Below, piece by piece: positions 6,791 to 8,835 of a stretch of DNA of 8,835 nt. The DNA is taken from the NCBI GenBank assembly GCA_902772745.1, contig CACYBV010000045.1:1-8835 (forward strand). Reading direction: 5' to 3'. The DNA comes from an uncultured Eubacteriales bacterium (GTDB lineage: Bacteria > Bacillota > Clostridia > Lachnospirales > Lachnospiraceae). Each line of letters starts with the position of its first letter. The stretch's first letter is position 1. The notes under the pieces are model-generated. The model saw nothing but the letters and a program-made list of their open reading frames with translations. It had not been told where the DNA came from and made no database searches. Position numbers and translations under genes: made by a program.

Positions 6791-7726
6791 TCAGGTGAAC
6801 AGCGGGAGACTGGTCTGCCCGTCGACCCAGGACTTCTGCGGCACGTCGTGGATCGCATCGCCGTCCCGGAAGTTCCCGATCAGAAACGGAGACTTTGGGT
6901 CATGCAGGCGGCTGTTTTCAAGCACCGCTTCGGGTTCCGCATTGGCGTAGCAGTACCTGCACAGGTGCTTACAGGTATTATATGCCCCGATGTCGCAGGA
7001 GAGGTAACAGGCGCATTCCGCCCGCGCGCCTTTCTTTTTCGGGGCATTGAGGCGCTTTCCGATGGCCTTCTCGTAATCGCTGATCTTCATGCATCCGCTG
7101 CAGTCGGCGCCGTAAGCCGATAGTTCATCGCCCTCCGCACAGGGTTTGACGGTCATCCCGTGCATGGAAGCAATTTCGATAAATGCTTTTCCGAGTGTCA
7201 GCCGCTGTTCTTTTGCTACTTCCCGTGCTTCCGGGAAATTCCGCCGGACCTTCGGATAGAGGTCGATAAAACTGATGACGGCGGTTTCTGTATAACCGTC
7301 GAGGGCAGATGCAATCTGTTCGAAAGCGCGGAGATGGTAAGCCGTCGTATAGCGCTCGGAAAGGAACACCGGATCATAGCGCCAGCCGATGGAATGAATG
7401 CCGACCATCCCGGAGAGCTTCCGGAAGTCCTCCAATAGTCGGTGCTTGTCCGGAACATTCGGCTCGATATCCCGTCCGTAAGGCGTGATGGTAACGAACC
7501 AGTACTGCCCGTAATCCGAGAGAAGGTCCATATAGGGAAACATCGGCGCAGGATTTTTCGTGCAGAAACCGATCACATCCACGACCGAAGGATCGAGGCG
7601 GTAGCGGCTGACCTGACTCGGATTGAAGGGGTTTCGGACGCAGACAAAGCCTTCTTTCAGCCGGTTTGCAAACCACTCGGCATAGAAGGCCGGGATATCC
7701 GTCCGCTGACCGGTATTGATAATCAC
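6791..7726 (-). CDS. DUF1848 family protein with radical-SAM-like C-terminal cysteine motif
   Basis: First gene of the SirTM operon; biochemical function unknown. The 311-residue product matches the DUF1848 pattern: N-terminal INTGQRTDIPAFY (3-15), VRNPFNP (30-36), FCTKNPAP (54-61), WFVTITPYG (76-84), WRYDPVF (115-121) and SFIDLYPKV (152-160). A C-terminal cysteine-rich part holds Cys196, Cys209, Cys212, Cys238, Cys240 and Cys244, then CKHLCRYC (252-259), a CX3CX2C motif of the kind that binds the [4Fe-4S] cluster in radical SAM enzymes. Unlike standard radical SAM proteins the motif is near the C terminus. Iron-sulphur binding is inferred. Start is GTG 7724-7726, fixed by AGGAGG 9 bases upstream; no ATG fits. 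The C-terminal tail from about 262 is charged and of no known motif. Position suggests a role linked to reversible ADP-ribosylation: substrate, oxidative-stress sensor or modifying enzyme. Confidence 0.85.
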   Translation of the reverse strand: MIINTGQRTDIPAFYAEWFANRLKEGFVCVRNPFNPSQVSRYRLDPSVVDVIGFCTKNPAPMFPYMDLLSDYGQYWFVTITPYGRDIEPNVPDKHRLLEDFRKLSGMVGIHSIGWRYDPVFLSERYTTAYHLRAFEQIASALDGYTETAVISFIDLYPKVRRNFPEAREVAKEQRLTLGKAFIEIASMHGMTVKPCAEGDELSAYGADCSGCMKISDYEKAIGKRLNAPKKKGARAECACYLSCDIGAYNTCKHLCRYCYANAEPEAVLENSRLHDPKSPFLIGNFRDGDAIHDVPQKSWVDGQTSLPLFT

Positions 7727-7741
7727 AGCGCTGCACCTCCT

Positions 7742-7919
7742 CTCCCCGCAATGGTAATCGGCCGTATTTGATACCGTCGGTACTTTCTATATGATTCCTA
7801 TATTCAGTATACTGCCTGGGGAGGAAAGAAACAGAATGTCCAGCCAGAAGCCGAAAAAGGGGATCAGAAGCCCGGAAAACCGCAGTCATCCGTCAGGTGT
7901 TCCTTTCTGTATACCGATT
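7742..7919 (-). promoter_or_regulatory. Leader and weak promoter region of the DUF1848-macro-SirTM operon
   Basis: This 178-base gap precedes the operon. CAGTATACTG (7805-7814) is a perfect palindrome containing a TATACT -10-like hexamer (7811-7806 on the minus strand), but no good -35 stands 16-18 bases upstream. Further down, TACCG-T-CGGTA (7772-7782) is an 11-base inverted repeat in the expected leader, a candidate operator. A poor -35 with palindromic sequence would suit an activated or stress-controlled promoter; this is inference. No convincing terminator for the upstream gene was found here. Confidence 0.35.
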
Positions 7920-8354
7920 TCAGTTTTCCCCGGAATAAAATTCCGTAACGGTTCGGTTTGACTGTATCAGCACAGAACTCTGGTTAAAGGTTCTGATCAT
8001 ATCCTTTGCAGCTGCATGAACATCTTCAAGTGTAGTATCACTTAAGTAAATCACAAGCGTATATTCCTGATAGAGCGTGCCGGCGTCTTCCCAGCCGCCC
8101 TGCGCATCCTGGATTGTGTAGCCGCCGAAGTGGCTGATCAGTATTTTCTCCGCTTCCGCGCGGGCGTCTTCCGGGCTGAAAACCGGCGCGTTCGTGTCCT
8201 TGTCATTGGTTCCGAGGTACAGAACATATTGTGTGTCCTGATTGTCTGCCGCTTTTTCGCGAAGACTGGAAAGCGACAGGAAGAGACTGACAAGGGACAG
8301 ACAGAATGTCGCTGATGCGATGACAATTGCTGCAATGCCGGTTGCTTTTTTCAT
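7920..8354 (-). CDS. Small membrane-anchored protein, DUF3574-like
   Basis: 144 residues. A short basic start (MKK) is followed by one hydrophobic segment (about 7-29), a signal anchor or uncleaved signal peptide, placing the rest outside the membrane. The exported part resembles DUF3574: YVLYLGTND (43-51), FSPEDARAEAEKIL (59-72), GGYTIQDAQGGW (77-88), YTLVIYL (98-104), and FNQSSVLI (123-130) with TEFYS near the end. The family has no known biochemical role. Start: ATG 8352-8354 is chosen over ATG 8358-8360 because AGGAGG then lies 7 bases upstream instead of 1. A strong promoter lies just upstream, so it is probably transcribed independently of the MerR-like gene. Family assignment is from remembered pattern and not from a search. 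Confidence 0.72.
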   Translation of the reverse strand: MKKATGIAAIVIASATFCLSLVSLFLSLSSLREKAADNQDTQYVLYLGTNDKDTNAPVFSPEDARAEAEKILISHFGGYTIQDAQGGWEDAGTLYQEYTLVIYLSDTTLEDVHAAAKDMIRTFNQSSVLIQSNRTVTEFYSGEN

Positions 8355-8386
8355 GATCATTCCTCCTCTTTTTGGCTGTGCAATCC

Positions 8387-8415
8387 ATTATATTTGAATT
8401 CGATCGAAAAATCAA
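8387..8415 (-). promoter_or_regulatory. Strong predicted sigma-A promoter of the DUF3574-like gene
   Basis: On the minus strand TTGATT (8415-8410), a 17-base spacer and a consensus TATAAT (8392-8387). The -10 lies 32 bases before the chosen ATG, and AGGAGG falls inside the leader. The spacer contains CGATCG and GAATTC, short palindromes without evident role. Confidence 0.7.
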
Positions 8416-8451
8416 TCACCAGCAGCCGTTCAATGACGTTCAGGGCCATCA

Positions 8452-8835
8452 TTAATCGTACGCAGCAGCCATCAGTACCCAGGCGGCAAACGGCCACCAT
8501 ATGCCTTCGACAATCCAGAAAATGACGGAAAACCATTGCAGCGCCGTAACCGGGATTCCGGTCAGAAGCATCATCCAGCGCATTCTCCTCAGTTTTTTCT
8601 TTCCTTCCATAATGACGGCTATGTCACCGATGGTTTCGAGAGAGAAGTCTGCTTTGCCTTTTAATCCGTTTTTCAGCTCACGGAGCTTTTCCAGTTTTTC
8701 CTCTTTGTCAGTGATTTCATCTAAAAGAGCCTTCTCTTGCTGTTCGATCAGCAGGGAAATCACCTTCTCAGGATGGTCCTCCTTCAGGATCTGGGAGATT
8801 GCGTCGATGGGAAGATCCAGCTCCCGAAGAAAGCA
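8452..8835 (-). CDS. MerR-family transcriptional regulator with C-terminal membrane helices, N-terminus outside window
   Basis: The frame is open to the right edge, giving the last 127 residues. It begins in the second half of a MerR winged-helix domain: FLRELDLPIDAISQIL fits the conserved helix in which the family usually has a FLRELGLSLEEI-type sequence. A charged helix follows (about residues 28-60, KEEKLEKLRELKNGL), the dimerisation coiled coil. Then come a basic segment (KGKKKLRRMR-like) and two hydrophobic helices (about 83-101 and 105-124) rich in Trp, ending abruptly in Tyr-Asp-stop. The result is a DNA-binding protein tethered to the membrane. Similar MerR proteins I recall continue past the second helix into a Cys-containing tail, so this copy may be shortened. 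An internal GTG at 8761-8763 is not the true start. Signal and target genes are unknown. Confidence 0.7.
   Translation of the reverse strand, partial: CFLRELDLPIDAISQILKEDHPEKVISLLIEQQEKALLDEITDKEEKLEKLRELKNGLKGKADFSLETIGDIAVIMEGKKKLRRMRWMMLLTGIPVTALQWFSVIFWIVEGIWWPFAAWVLMAAAYD

Noticed and set aside
5911..6798. Plus-strand open frame of 295 codons
   Set aside because: It is a shadow of the macrodomain gene; the minus frame has conserved NAAN, ISTGVF and zinc-site motifs while this one has none.
7836..7961. Plus-strand 41-codon frame after a GGGGAGGA sequence
   Set aside because: There is no matching promoter, and the 3' part is antisense to the DUF3574-like gene. Composition is unremarkable, so it is likely chance.

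Overview
The window looks like chromosomal DNA from a moderately GC-rich Clostridia member of the Firmicutes, probably Lachnospiraceae-like. This is inferred from protein family types, strong AGGAGG-type ribosome binding sites and sigma-A-like promoters, not from a marker gene. All convincing genes lie on the minus strand, so transcription runs from high to low coordinates. No rRNA, tRNA, CRISPR array, insertion sequence or phage gene was seen.

Layout from the right edge leftwards: (i) 8452-8835, the C-terminal part of a MerR-family regulator with two membrane helices at its end; (ii) 7920-8354, a small membrane-anchored DUF3574-like protein with its own strong promoter; (iii) 6791-7726, 5899-6765 and 4905-5918, a tight three-gene operon encoding a DUF1848 protein with a radical-SAM-like cysteine motif, a zinc-type macrodomain ADP-ribosyl hydrolase and a class M sirtuin (SirTM); (iv) 4263-4904, an intergenic stretch of about 640 bases without a conserved gene but with two facing promoters, a paired operator-like repeat, a perfect hairpin repeat and a possible 40-residue hydrophobic peptide; (v) 2811-4196, a sodium/glutamate symporter of the GltS family with its own promoter and probable terminator; (vi) 1-2630, a GH2 beta-galactosidase (LacZ) cut by the left edge, with palindromic operator-like sites in its 5' leader.

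The main biological interest is the sirtuin operon. SirTM enzymes ADP-ribosylate a protein target and the linked macrodomain removes the mark. In described SirTM loci the partners are a GcvH-like lipoyl carrier and a lipoate ligase. Here neither is present in the visible operon, and the leading gene is a DUF1848 protein with a C-terminal CX3CX2C motif. Overlap, spacing and strong ribosome binding sites suggest the three proteins are made together, so DUF1848 may be a partner, target or source of the modified substrate. The lacZ, gltS and DUF3574-like genes appear to be independent units.
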